Origin: Hydrogenophaga sp.
GTDB lineage: Bacteria; Pseudomonadota; Gammaproteobacteria; Burkholderiales; Burkholderiaceae_C
Assembly (NCBI RefSeq): GCF_030656115.1
Contig: NZ_JAUSOO010000155.1
Span: 1 to 48,222, forward strand
Direction of reading: 5' to 3'
DNA: 48,222 nt
How positions within the stretch are numbered: the stretch's first letter is position 1; the number at the start of each line of letters is the position of its first letter. This document shows positions 41,580 to 48,222 of this stretch, piece by piece. Both the position numbers and the translations under genes were made by a program. Below the pieces are notes generated by a model. That model was given only the letters and a program-made list of their open reading frames with translations, had not been told where the DNA came from and ran no database searches.

Positions 41580-42791
41580 TCAACGGCTTTTTGCAGTAGC
41601 CACTTCGCCGTCCACCGCCTGTTGCACCGCCCGGTAAAACGCTTCCCGGTCGGCGCTGGCCGCCGGGTCGCTGGCGCTGGTGCCCCAGTTGGCGTTGGAC
41701 GCGATCACGAGCTGGCGCGCGGGGTCGATGAAGATACCCTGGCCAAAGATGCCGCGTGCGGCAAAGGTGCCGTCGTCGTAGGTCCACCACTGGTAGCCGT
41801 AGCCGCGCCCGGGCGTGTTGATGCCGGTGCGGGTGGTGGTGGCCTCCGTCAACCAGCCTTCGGGCACGATGCTTTGGCCGTTCACCGCCGCGCCGTTCAA
41901 GATGAACTGCCCAAAGCGGGCGAAGTCGCGCGTGGCGGCCTGCAGGCAGCAGCCGCTGATTTCTTGCCCGGTTTTGCTCAGAATCCAGGTGGCGGGCTGC
42001 TCCATGCCCGCAGGCACCCAGATTTTTTCAGACAGGTAACTGGACAACGGTTTTTGGGTGGCCCGGCTGAGCAACACGCCCACCAGGTTGGTTTCGCCGG
42101 TGCTGTAGTGCCAGCGTGTGCCCGCTGGCACGGCGCGGGGCAGCTGGCGCATGTAGCTCACCAGGGCATCCACACCCGCTTCGGGCTTGTGGTTGTTGAA
42201 CTGGGCCACGTCAGATTTTGGGTCGCCGTAGTCTTCGTTCCACGCCACGCCCGAGGTCATGGTGAGCAGCTGGCGGATGCTCACATCGTCGTAGGCCGAG
42301 CCTTTCATCTCCTGGATGTATTGGCTGACCTTGTCGTCCATGCTTTTGATATGGCCGTCGCGCACGGCCGCGCCCACCAGGGTGGACGTGAAGGACTTGG
42401 CCACGGAAAAACTGGTCCAGCGGCCCTGGCTGTCAAAGTCCAGCCCGTAGCGCTCCAGCCGCACCTGCCCGTGGTGCACCACCATGAGTGCGGCGCTGCG
42501 CTGGCGTTGCATGTAGGCGTCCACGTCCAGCGGCAAGGCCAGCGGCGGGCCCGGTGGCAAAGCCGACGGTGTGGCACCGGCGGGAACCACGCGGTGCTTG
42601 GCCAGAAATGGCAGCCGGTCCAGCGCCCGGAAAGCGGCGTCGCGTTGCGGCACTTTCCAGAACAGCACGTCGCGGTTGGTGGGAAACGCGGCCAGGAAGC
42701 CCCGGGTTTCTTTGTCCAGGCTCTGCCAGGCGAGCGCGCCGGCGCCGGCAATGGCGGCCAGGCTGACCAGGGCGATGGTTTTGAATTTCAT
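41580..42791 (-). CDS. Beta-lactamase-family serine hydrolase
   Basis: AGGAG ahead of the ATG at 42791 fixes the start (403 residues). Residues 1-21 are a signal peptide or membrane anchor (FKTIALVSLAAIAGAGALAW). The serine beta-lactamase/DD-peptidase fold shows Ser129-Val-Ala-Lys132 in FSVAKSFTST and Tyr229-Ser in WHYSTGETN, with GIFGQGIFIDP likely carrying the third motif. It resembles class C-type esterases and other beta-lactamase-related serine hydrolases more than true beta-lactamases, so antibiotic resistance should not be assumed. It is divergent from the cytochrome gene. Confidence 0.88.
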   Translation of the reverse strand: MKFKTIALVSLAAIAGAGALAWQSLDKETRGFLAAFPTNRDVLFWKVPQRDAAFRALDRLPFLAKHRVVPAGATPSALPPGPPLALPLDVDAYMQRQRSAALMVVHHGQVRLERYGLDFDSQGRWTSFSVAKSFTSTLVGAAVRDGHIKSMDDKVSQYIQEMKGSAYDDVSIRQLLTMTSGVAWNEDYGDPKSDVAQFNNHKPEAGVDALVSYMRQLPRAVPAGTRWHYSTGETNLVGVLLSRATQKPLSSYLSEKIWVPAGMEQPATWILSKTGQEISGCCLQAATRDFARFGQFILNGAAVNGQSIVPEGWLTEATTTRTGINTPGRGYGYQWWTYDDGTFAARGIFGQGIFIDPARQLVIASNANWGTSASDPAASADREAFYRAVQQAVDGEVATAKSR

Positions 42792-42947
42792 GGCGGGGCT
42801 CCTGCGCAGGGATGGGTTGGCGTTCGTGCCGACGATCACACCGGGATCGCACGCACGTTCAAGGGGTTGGGCAAGTTCGTTCAGTATCCCTTGTCCCAAC
42901 CCCTTGGATGAGCAGACACGGTGAGCACTTAAAGAAGCCATCGCTTA

Positions 42948-42961
42948 TTGATGAGCATCAA
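42948..42961 (+). promoter_or_regulatory. FNR/ANR box upstream of the cytochrome c gene
   Basis: TTGAT-GAGC-ATCAA is a perfect FNR-type palindrome. Its centre at 42954.5 lies 41.5 bases from a start near 42996, implied by the -10-like CAGAAT at 42984-42989. This is the classic spacing of a class II activated promoter. It suggests induction when oxygen is low. Confidence 0.8.
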
Positions 42962-42978
42962 ATACCCTTTAGGGTATT
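42961..42978 (+). promoter_or_regulatory. AATACCC/GGGTATT palindrome between the FNR box and -10
   Basis: AATACCC-TTTA-GGGTATT is a perfect 7-base inverted repeat starting at the last base of the FNR box and covering the -35 area. A second regulator could bind here. It does not fit the spacing of NarL sites, and I cannot name the factor. Confidence 0.45.
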
Positions 42979-43022
42979 GATCCCAGAATCGATTCATTTT
43001 CAAACGATCTGGGGCAACAACC

Positions 43023-43682
43023 ATGGGTTTTAAACGGATTTCACCGCAGCGCAGGCGTCTGCAGGTGTGGGCAGCGGGCTTGTGGGTGGCAGGTTGGGCG
43101 GTATGCAGCGCGGCTTGGGCGGCAGGGCCGGTGCCGCCGGCGGCGGACGACATCGCCACCGGCGCCCAGTTGGCCGCCAAGCACTGCGCCAGCTGCCATG
43201 GAGCAACCGGCCAAGGCGCGTCCACAGATTTCCCCAACCTGGCCGGACAGAACGAGAAATACCTGGCCAAGCAGTTGCGCGACTTTGCCTCGGGCCAGCG
43301 CGACAGCACGGTGATGGACATGAAAGCGGCCGTGCTGAGCGAATGCTCTATCCGTGCGGTGTCGCGCTACTACCAAAGCCAAACGCCGAAGGTCGCCCCA
43401 GCCAAAGACCCGATGCTGGCCAACGCCGGTGCCTTTGTGTACGAGCGTGGCAACCCTTACACCGGCCTGCCGGCCTGCGTGTCGTGCCACGGCACAGGCG
43501 GACGGGGCAATGCGGAATTGCCGCGTCTGGCCGGTCAAAACCCGCTCTACATTGAGCGCCAGCTCAAGAAGTTTGTGGACCGCAGCCGGGTGGATGAAAG
43601 CGCGGTGATGAATGTGATCGCCTCGCGCATGAGCGAAATTGAGATGAAGTCGGTGGTGGAATACCTGGGGGCCATGAAATGA
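43023..43682 (+). CDS. Diheme cytochrome c
   Basis: The 219-residue protein has a signal peptide (residues 1-34, ending around SAAWAAG) and two cytochrome c domains. Heme-binding motifs are CASCH at 55-59 and CVSCH at 152-156, and Met residues downstream of each (for example Met98/100 and Met196/203) could be the sixth ligands. This is the layout of the c4/c553-type electron carriers of the periplasm. The FNR-box promoter suggests use under low oxygen. Its stop overlaps the next gene by 4 bases (ATGA), so they are made together. Confidence 0.93.
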   Translation: MGFKRISPQRRRLQVWAAGLWVAGWAVCSAAWAAGPVPPAADDIATGAQLAAKHCASCHGATGQGASTDFPNLAGQNEKYLAKQLRDFASGQRDSTVMDMKAAVLSECSIRAVSRYYQSQTPKVAPAKDPMLANAGAFVYERGNPYTGLPACVSCHGTGGRGNAELPRLAGQNPLYIERQLKKFVDRSRVDESAVMNVIASRMSEIEMKSVVEYLGAMK

Positions 43683-44320
43683 AGCCAACGCAACGCACCG
43701 CTTTCTTGCCGCATGTCCGGCAGCGTTTGCTGTCACCGCCAGCCACGTTTGTGGCGCTGCTGCTGGCGTTGGCCGTGAGCAGCGCCATGGCCATTGAGCC
43801 CGACCAGGTGCCCGACAGCAAGCGCTCGGCCTCTGGCCTGCACCTGACGGCGCTGGAAGCCGCCGCCATGAAGCAAGCCAACCCCTCGAGCGTGTTGCTG
43901 ATCGACATACGCACCCGGGCAGAAGCCATGTACCTGGGCATGCCCACGCTGGCTGACCACCTGGTGCCGGTGCTGGATTTTCCCGAGACGTGGGAATGGA
44001 GCGAAGCGCAGGGTGAATACCTGCAACAAGGCAACCCGAATTTCGTCAAAGACATTGAAAAGCGCCTGCAACAAGCGGGGCTGACCAAAGACGACGCGGT
44101 GATTTTGATCTGCCGCTCGGGTGTGCGCAGCAACAGCGCTTCGGGCCTGTTGGCGCACTTCGGCTTTAAAAAGGCCTACACCGTGGTGGACGGCTTTGAA
44201 GGCGACAAGGCCGAAAGCGGGCCCGACAAGGGCCAGCGCACCGTCAACGGCTGGAAGAACGCCAAGCTGCCGTGGACCTACAAGCTGGAAACCCGAAAGA
44301 TGTACATCGACCCGCTGTGA
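43679..44320 (+). CDS. Exported rhodanese-like protein
   Basis: The 213-residue protein has a signal peptide (VALLLALAVSSAMA, residues 25-38) and one rhodanese domain: SVLLIDIRTRAEAMYLGMP near residue 71, and the active-site loop VILICRSGVRSN with Cys145. It therefore can bind a persulfide sulfur in the periplasm. Overlap with the cytochrome c gene (ATGA) suggests that it passes sulfur or electrons to or from that cytochrome, as in sulfur-oxidising or PQQ-linked pairs, but the substrate is not known. Confidence 0.9.
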   Translation: MKPTQRTAFLPHVRQRLLSPPATFVALLLALAVSSAMAIEPDQVPDSKRSASGLHLTALEAAAMKQANPSSVLLIDIRTRAEAMYLGMPTLADHLVPVLDFPETWEWSEAQGEYLQQGNPNFVKDIEKRLQQAGLTKDDAVILICRSGVRSNSASGLLAHFGFKKAYTVVDGFEGDKAESGPDKGQRTVNGWKNAKLPWTYKLETRKMYIDPL

Positions 44321-44401
44321 AGCTGCAGGCACGTGTTTGCGATTGCGCCGGGGCCACGTTGAGAGGCGGTTGAGGCCAACGCACCAACGGCGGCACCTGT
44401 T

Positions 44402-46303
44402 TCAGCCCGACGGCCCCCACGCGCGCAGTGCGCGCAGCAGGGGCGTTTTTTTGGTCTGGTGCCCGGCCATGCGGCGCAAGATGTTGTCCAACGTGCGGAT
44501 GGCTTCGACGATGTAGGGGCCTTTGTTGAGCATGACGCATTCGGCCCGCACGCCCATGCTGGCGTCGGAAATCTCAGCCCGCGAGGGCACGCCCGTCCTG
44601 GCCTGGCTCTCCAGCACTTGGGTGGCCCAGATGACGGGCATGTGCGCGGCTTCGGAGCACCACAAAATTTCTTCCTGCACCTCGGCCATGCGCTCAAAGC
44701 CGCATTCCACCGCCAGATCGCCCCGTGCAATCATCACTCCGGCACTGGCACCCGCCATGGCGGCGAGCATCAGTTCGGGCAGGTTTTCAAAGCCGCGCAG
44801 GGTTTCAATTTTGAGCACCACGCCCACCGTTTTGCCGTTGGCAAATTGCAGGGCGTTGAGCAATTGGCGCACGTCTTGGGGTTGCTGCACAAAAGACAGG
44901 CCCACCATATCGGCCACCTTGGCCACGGTCTGCAGGTCTTGCAGGTCTTTGTCGGTGAGGGCCGGCAGATCGAGTGTGCTGTCGGGAAAGTTGATGCCCT
45001 TGTCGGCCGAGAGCTTTTCACCGCCATCGCGGGCTTGCACGATCTCCAGCTCCAACTGCAGGCGCGAGGCTTTGCGCACCACGGCACCGATGCGACCGTC
45101 ATCCAGCCAGACGCGTTCGCCTGTGCGGATTTGGCCAATCACCTGCGGCAAGGTACAGGCAACGCGCGGGTGCTGCGGGTCCAGCGGCAGCGTCAGGTCC
45201 AACGGCTCGGCACTCAGGGTGAGCCGGTCGCCTCGGTGCAGGCGAACGGCGGCGGGCAGCGGTGCGATGCCACCTGGGTAAATGCTGTAGACGCGGCGCT
45301 CGTTCGGCCCCTTGAGCGAGAGCGGCGTCTCGGGTGTGATGTAACAGGTCTCCAACCCCTCCGCCACGGCGCCGTGGGCGTCCATTTTCACCACGAGCAT
45401 GCGGCGTTTTTTGGAGCGTGCATCGCGCAAGTGGATTTGCTGGCCCACGCGCAACAGGGCCAACCAGTCGCCGTCCACGACAATGCACGGGTCGGTGCCG
45501 ACCGGCGCTGGCGTGTCGGCGGGCAGCAGCCGCAGGCGCCAGGACTCGGTGGCAAAACCGTGTTCGTCGCGCATCGGTCGCAGCTTGAGCACCGCCGGGC
45601 CATCGGGCAGTGGGCCGGTGCGAATTTTGGGGCCGCCCAGGTCCATCAGCACCTTGACTTCGCGCTGCGCCGCCTTGGCGGCACGCCGCACCCGTTTGGC
45701 CATGGCCGTCCAGTCGGAGGCCTGGTCGTGGGCGCAGTTGATGCGCGCCACGTCCATGCCCGCTTCCACCAGACTGCGCACCAGCGCGGCGTCGGTCGCG
45801 GCTTCGCTGGGCAAGGTGACCATGATGCGTACGTTGCGATCGCGCGCCACCGAGCCGAGCAATGTCTGGGCGTGGCTGGCCAGCAGCGCCGGACCCGAGA
45901 CGCTGCCCACCGGTTCTTCGGGCGAGCGGTCTTGCCAGGCCTGCCCGGTCAGGCGGTGCAAGATGCCCAGCACCTTGTCCACATTGGCCAACACATGCGA
46001 TTCGGCGCGGCCCAACGACGACAAACCCAGCCACGCCAACCGGTTCTGCAACGCGCGCAAATCGGTGGCGCGCAGGGCCAGAAAATGCACCAGGTTGCGG
46101 GCGCTCTCACGCTGCTGGGGGTGAACGTGGGCGATGGCGTCTGCATAGCGCTGCTCGCTTTGCTGCATGGCGGCTCGCAGCGCCCAGAGTTGCTCGATCA
46201 GCGCCAGACAGACGCTGCGGTCCCACGGTGGAGAAACGGGCAATGCCTCAACGGGTGCTGCAACGGATGAACGGGTCGAACGGGTCGAACGGGTGGTAAG
46301 CAT
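44402..46303 (-). CDS. Pyruvate-kinase-like protein lacking the C-terminal domain
   Basis: The 633-residue product has a helical N-terminal extension of about 170 residues, then a pyruvate kinase-like barrel: VRIMVTLPSEAATDAALVRS, MDVARINCAHD (normally RLNFSH), MDLGGPKIRTG, VGVVLKIETLRGFENLPEL with the catalytic Lys, MIARGDLAVECGFERM and VIWATQVLE. The signature after this (normally AVMLSGETA) is replaced by CVMLNKGPYIVEAI, and the protein ends about 30 residues later, so the allosteric C-terminal domain is missing. An internal low-complexity TRSTRSTRSS occurs at the start. It may be an ancient divergent branch with a different substrate. Divergent from the fadD-type gene. Confidence 0.82.
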   Translation of the reverse strand: MLTTRSTRSTRSSVAAPVEALPVSPPWDRSVCLALIEQLWALRAAMQQSEQRYADAIAHVHPQQRESARNLVHFLALRATDLRALQNRLAWLGLSSLGRAESHVLANVDKVLGILHRLTGQAWQDRSPEEPVGSVSGPALLASHAQTLLGSVARDRNVRIMVTLPSEAATDAALVRSLVEAGMDVARINCAHDQASDWTAMAKRVRRAAKAAQREVKVLMDLGGPKIRTGPLPDGPAVLKLRPMRDEHGFATESWRLRLLPADTPAPVGTDPCIVVDGDWLALLRVGQQIHLRDARSKKRRMLVVKMDAHGAVAEGLETCYITPETPLSLKGPNERRVYSIYPGGIAPLPAAVRLHRGDRLTLSAEPLDLTLPLDPQHPRVACTLPQVIGQIRTGERVWLDDGRIGAVVRKASRLQLELEIVQARDGGEKLSADKGINFPDSTLDLPALTDKDLQDLQTVAKVADMVGLSFVQQPQDVRQLLNALQFANGKTVGVVLKIETLRGFENLPELMLAAMAGASAGVMIARGDLAVECGFERMAEVQEEILWCSEAAHMPVIWATQVLESQARTGVPSRAEISDASMGVRAECVMLNKGPYIVEAIRTLDNILRRMAGHQTKKTPLLRALRAWGPSG

Positions 46304-46479
46304 GACCCTTTTTAAGACAACAAGGTTTCACTTTCATGTCAAAGCCTGGGCTGCTGAGCGTTTTCGGGCGTGTCCAGGGAACGCCGCACAACGTGCCCGA
46401 TCCTGGCACCCAGCACCACCACCGCTCGGGCCAGCGAAGCGCATTGGCAACGCAGAGCGGGTGCGTCTTGTGGGTACGA

Positions 46480-46489
46480 GGGTATACCC
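46480..46489. promoter_or_regulatory. GGGTATACCC palindrome in the divergent promoter region
   Basis: A perfect 10-base palindrome in the 297-base gap between the pyruvate-kinase-like gene and the acyl-CoA ligase gene. Both promoters must lie in this gap; no clear -35/-10 pairs were found. Confidence 0.35.
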
Positions 46490-46560
46490 CGACACAAATA
46501 GGAGATCAAACCCGAAAAAACCAATCTTTGTTTGACTACCATCGGGGCAATCCAAAAAAC

Positions 46561-46572
46561 GAACGCCCGTTC
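46561..46572 (+). promoter_or_regulatory. GAACG-CC-CGTTC inverted repeat ahead of the acyl-CoA ligase gene
   Basis: GAACG and CGTTC with a 2-base spacer, flanked by A-rich and T-rich runs (AAAAAAC on the left, TTTTATC on the right), 28 bases before the start. It has the form of a TetR-type operator, but it is not the PsrA/FadR consensus and the binding protein is unknown. Confidence 0.4.
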
Positions 46573-46600
46573 TTTTATCAACCCCTCGCCGGAACCTCTC

Positions 46601-48222
46601 ATGACCGAATCACCTGCGCGTCTTTGGCACGCGTCGTACCAACAGGTCGGCATTGCCCAGGCACTGGAGCAGTTGCCTTACCGCAACCTGGCCGAATTGG
46701 CCCACGAAAGCTGCAAGAAATGGCAGCTTGAGAGCCAGGTCAAGGCCGCCTTCAGTTGCGTGGTCCCCAACGGCATGAACGGACGGCTGAGCTTTGCGCA
46801 GGTGGACGAACTTTCGGACGCGTTTGCCGGCTACCTGCGGGCTGTGCTGGGGCTGAAAGCCGGCGACCGGGTGGCCGTGCAGCTGCCCAACAGCCTGGGC
46901 TACCCGGTGGCGGCGCTGGGTGTGTTCAAGGCGGGCTGCGTGCTGGTGAACACCAATCCGCTCTACACCGAATCGGAAATGATCCACCAGTTCAACAACG
47001 CGGGCGCGCAGGTGCTGGTGATGGTGGACATGTTTGCCGACAAGCTGCCCGCCGTGCTGGCCAAGACGGGCATACAGCAGGTGGTGCTGGCGTCGGTATC
47101 GGAGTTTTTTCCGGCGATTCCGGGCGCCATTGTGCGGGGCGTGCAGCGCTACTGGAACCGTGTGCTGCCACCGGTGACGGCGCCGCATGTGCGGCTGAAG
47201 GACGCGCTGGCCCAGGGCCGCGCCACGCTGGCCAAAACACCGGCGAGCACCTACTGGCAACGTGTGGGCCGCGACGACCTGGCCGTGCTGCAGTACACCG
47301 GCGGCACCACCGGCGTGAGCAAGGGTGCCATGCTGACCCACGGCAACCTGCTGAGCAACGTCCAGCAAACCCGGGCCATGGGCCAGAGCCACATGGCCCC
47401 AGGCCAGGAATGTGTGCTCACCGCCCTGCCGCTGTACCACATCTTCGCGTTCACGACCAACCTGCTGGGCTTCCTGGCCATGGGTGGACACAACGTGCTG
47501 ATTCCCAACCCGCGGCCGGTACAGAGCCTGCAGCGGGCGATGGAGAACTTCCCCATCACCTGGATGACAGGGGTGAACACCTTGTTCAACGGCCTGCTGA
47601 ACGAAGAGTGGTTTGTGTCCTACCCGCCCAAAACGCTCAAGGCCTCGATCTCGGGCGGCACGGCGCTGCACAGCGCGGTGGCGCAGCGCTGGCGCGAGTT
47701 GACGAAAACCCCGATTGCCGAGGGCTACGGCCTGACCGAGACCTCGCCGGTGGTGAGCTTCAACCCGCTGACGGGCACGCCGCGCGAAGGCAGTATCGGC
47801 ATTCCAGCCCCGGGCACCGACGTGCGCCTGGTGAGCGACGACGGGCAGGATGTGGCACCCGGCACACCCGGCGAGATTTGGGTGCAGGGCCCACAGGTGA
47901 TGCAGGGCTACTGGAACGCAGAAGAAGAAACGGCCAAAGTCATGCAAGGCAGCTGGTTTGCCACGGGTGACGTGGCGGTGATGGACGAAACCGGCTTCAT
48001 GCGCATCGTGGACCGCAAGAAAGACATGATTCTGGTGTCGGGCTTCAACGTGTACCCCAACGAGGTGGAAGACGTGATCGCCGACATGGACCACGTGCTG
48101 GAAGTGGCTGTGATCGGCGTGCCCGATGGCAAGACGGGCGAGGCGGTACGCGCCTACGTGGTGCAGAACCCGGACCACGCCAAGGAGGTGATGCCGGCCG
48201 ACGTGATCGCCCACTGCAAGCA
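46601..48222 (+). CDS. fadD: Long-chain fatty acid-CoA ligase (FadD-type), 3' end outside the window
   Basis: The first 540 codons are present; the frame is open at the window end, so the gene is truncated by the window, not by mutation. The protein is an adenylate-forming acyl-CoA synthetase, which activates fatty acids with ATP and CoA. Motifs are LQYTGGTTGVSKGAMLTHGN (phosphate-binding loop, from residue 230), LPLYHIFAFTTN, GYGLTETSPVVSFNP and the late YGL/DxxD region WFATGDVAVMDETGFM, IVDRKKDMILVSGFNVYP. The N-terminal part (LWHASYQQVGIAQALEQLPY) is also FadD-like. Regulation by fatty acids is likely; the GAACG repeat upstream could be the operator. Confidence 0.92.
   Translation, partial: MTESPARLWHASYQQVGIAQALEQLPYRNLAELAHESCKKWQLESQVKAAFSCVVPNGMNGRLSFAQVDELSDAFAGYLRAVLGLKAGDRVAVQLPNSLGYPVAALGVFKAGCVLVNTNPLYTESEMIHQFNNAGAQVLVMVDMFADKLPAVLAKTGIQQVVLASVSEFFPAIPGAIVRGVQRYWNRVLPPVTAPHVRLKDALAQGRATLAKTPASTYWQRVGRDDLAVLQYTGGTTGVSKGAMLTHGNLLSNVQQTRAMGQSHMAPGQECVLTALPLYHIFAFTTNLLGFLAMGGHNVLIPNPRPVQSLQRAMENFPITWMTGVNTLFNGLLNEEWFVSYPPKTLKASISGGTALHSAVAQRWRELTKTPIAEGYGLTETSPVVSFNPLTGTPREGSIGIPAPGTDVRLVSDDGQDVAPGTPGEIWVQGPQVMQGYWNAEEETAKVMQGSWFATGDVAVMDETGFMRIVDRKKDMILVSGFNVYPNEVEDVIADMDHVLEVAVIGVPDGKTGEAVRAYVVQNPDHAKEVMPADVIAHCK

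Noticed and set aside
41580..42791. The serine hydrolase as an antibiotic-resistance beta-lactamase
   Set aside because: It has the general SxxK/Tyr fold, but many esterases and peptidases share it; nothing shows beta-lactam hydrolysis.
42961..42978. The AATACCC palindrome as a NarL/NarP site
   Set aside because: The heptamers have a mismatch, and the spacing is not the 7-2-7 arrangement.
44459..46270. A 603-codon plus-strand frame opposite the pyruvate-kinase-like gene
   Set aside because: It is the shadow of a real gene with recognisable motifs on the other strand; its own translation is His/Gln/Arg-rich noise.
1..48222. tRNA, rRNA, riboswitch or CRISPR features
   Set aside because: No cloverleaf, conserved rRNA stretch, riboswitch core or regularly spaced repeat was seen. 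A covariance-model scan would be needed to exclude small RNAs.

Overview
The window looks like chromosomal DNA of a betaproteobacterium of the order Burkholderiales, most likely family Comamonadaceae (Hydrogenophaga-like). This is an inference from the high GC content with C/G-ending codons, the housekeeping gene types (darP, mog, slyD, cysE, trmJ, suhB, mutS, uppP, glnS, yghU, a fadD-type ligase) and the C-rich/G-rich intergenic repeats often seen in that family. No species was identified.

Layout. 1-10.1 kb: housekeeping genes (darP-mog, a zinc-ribbon/PD-(D/E)XK-like protein, slyD, cysE and trmJ on the minus strand, suhB, then mutS overlapping an Anbu-type proteasome-like peptidase and followed by an alpha/beta hydrolase). 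10.2-18.1 kb: an orphan PAS histidine kinase, a minus-strand group (DUF1439 lipoprotein-uppP-MFS transporter), and a plus-strand group of two small membrane proteins with a LytS/AlgZ-type kinase and LytTR regulator. 18.2-25.8 kb: a solitary HipA-like YjjJ kinase behind an AT-rich palindromic promoter, several small proteins, a choice-of-anchor I lipoprotein and glnS. 25.9-34.5 kb: a defence and toxin-antitoxin island. 34.6-48.2 kb: ordinary chromosome again, with a holin-family membrane protein, hydrolases, an EF-hand-containing membrane protein, yghU, a beta-lactamase-family serine hydrolase, an FNR-box-driven cytochrome c/rhodanese pair, a pyruvate-kinase-like protein and a 5' portion of an acyl-CoA ligase gene that runs off the end.

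The main find is an AT-rich three-gene operon at 25915-31062: a 1166-residue sensor protein with a C-terminal HATPase, a free-standing receiver, and a receiver fused to a purine-nucleoside-phosphorylase-like domain. The genes overlap by 20 and 10 bases. This architecture matches Detocs, an antiphage two-component system in which the effector destroys ATP. It is therefore a divergent-looking member of a described class, not a wholly new system. Downstream lies a graveyard of conflict modules: a zeta-type toxin whose tail is frameshifted into the next small gene, an intact YefM/YoeB pair, an XRE/AbiEii pair driven from a palindrome-flanked promoter that predicts a leaderless mRNA, and a collapsed HTH-MNT-HepT locus that still keeps two tandem operator palindromes 21 bases apart.

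The clearest regulatory sites are a perfect FNR/ANR box (TTGAT-N4-ATCAA) placed as a class II activator site upstream of the cytochrome c gene, the 10-bp inverted repeat around the XRE promoter, the 10-bp inverted repeat ahead of yjjJ, and an intrinsic terminator after the choice-of-anchor I gene. I saw no tRNA, rRNA, CRISPR array, integrase or complete insertion sequence.
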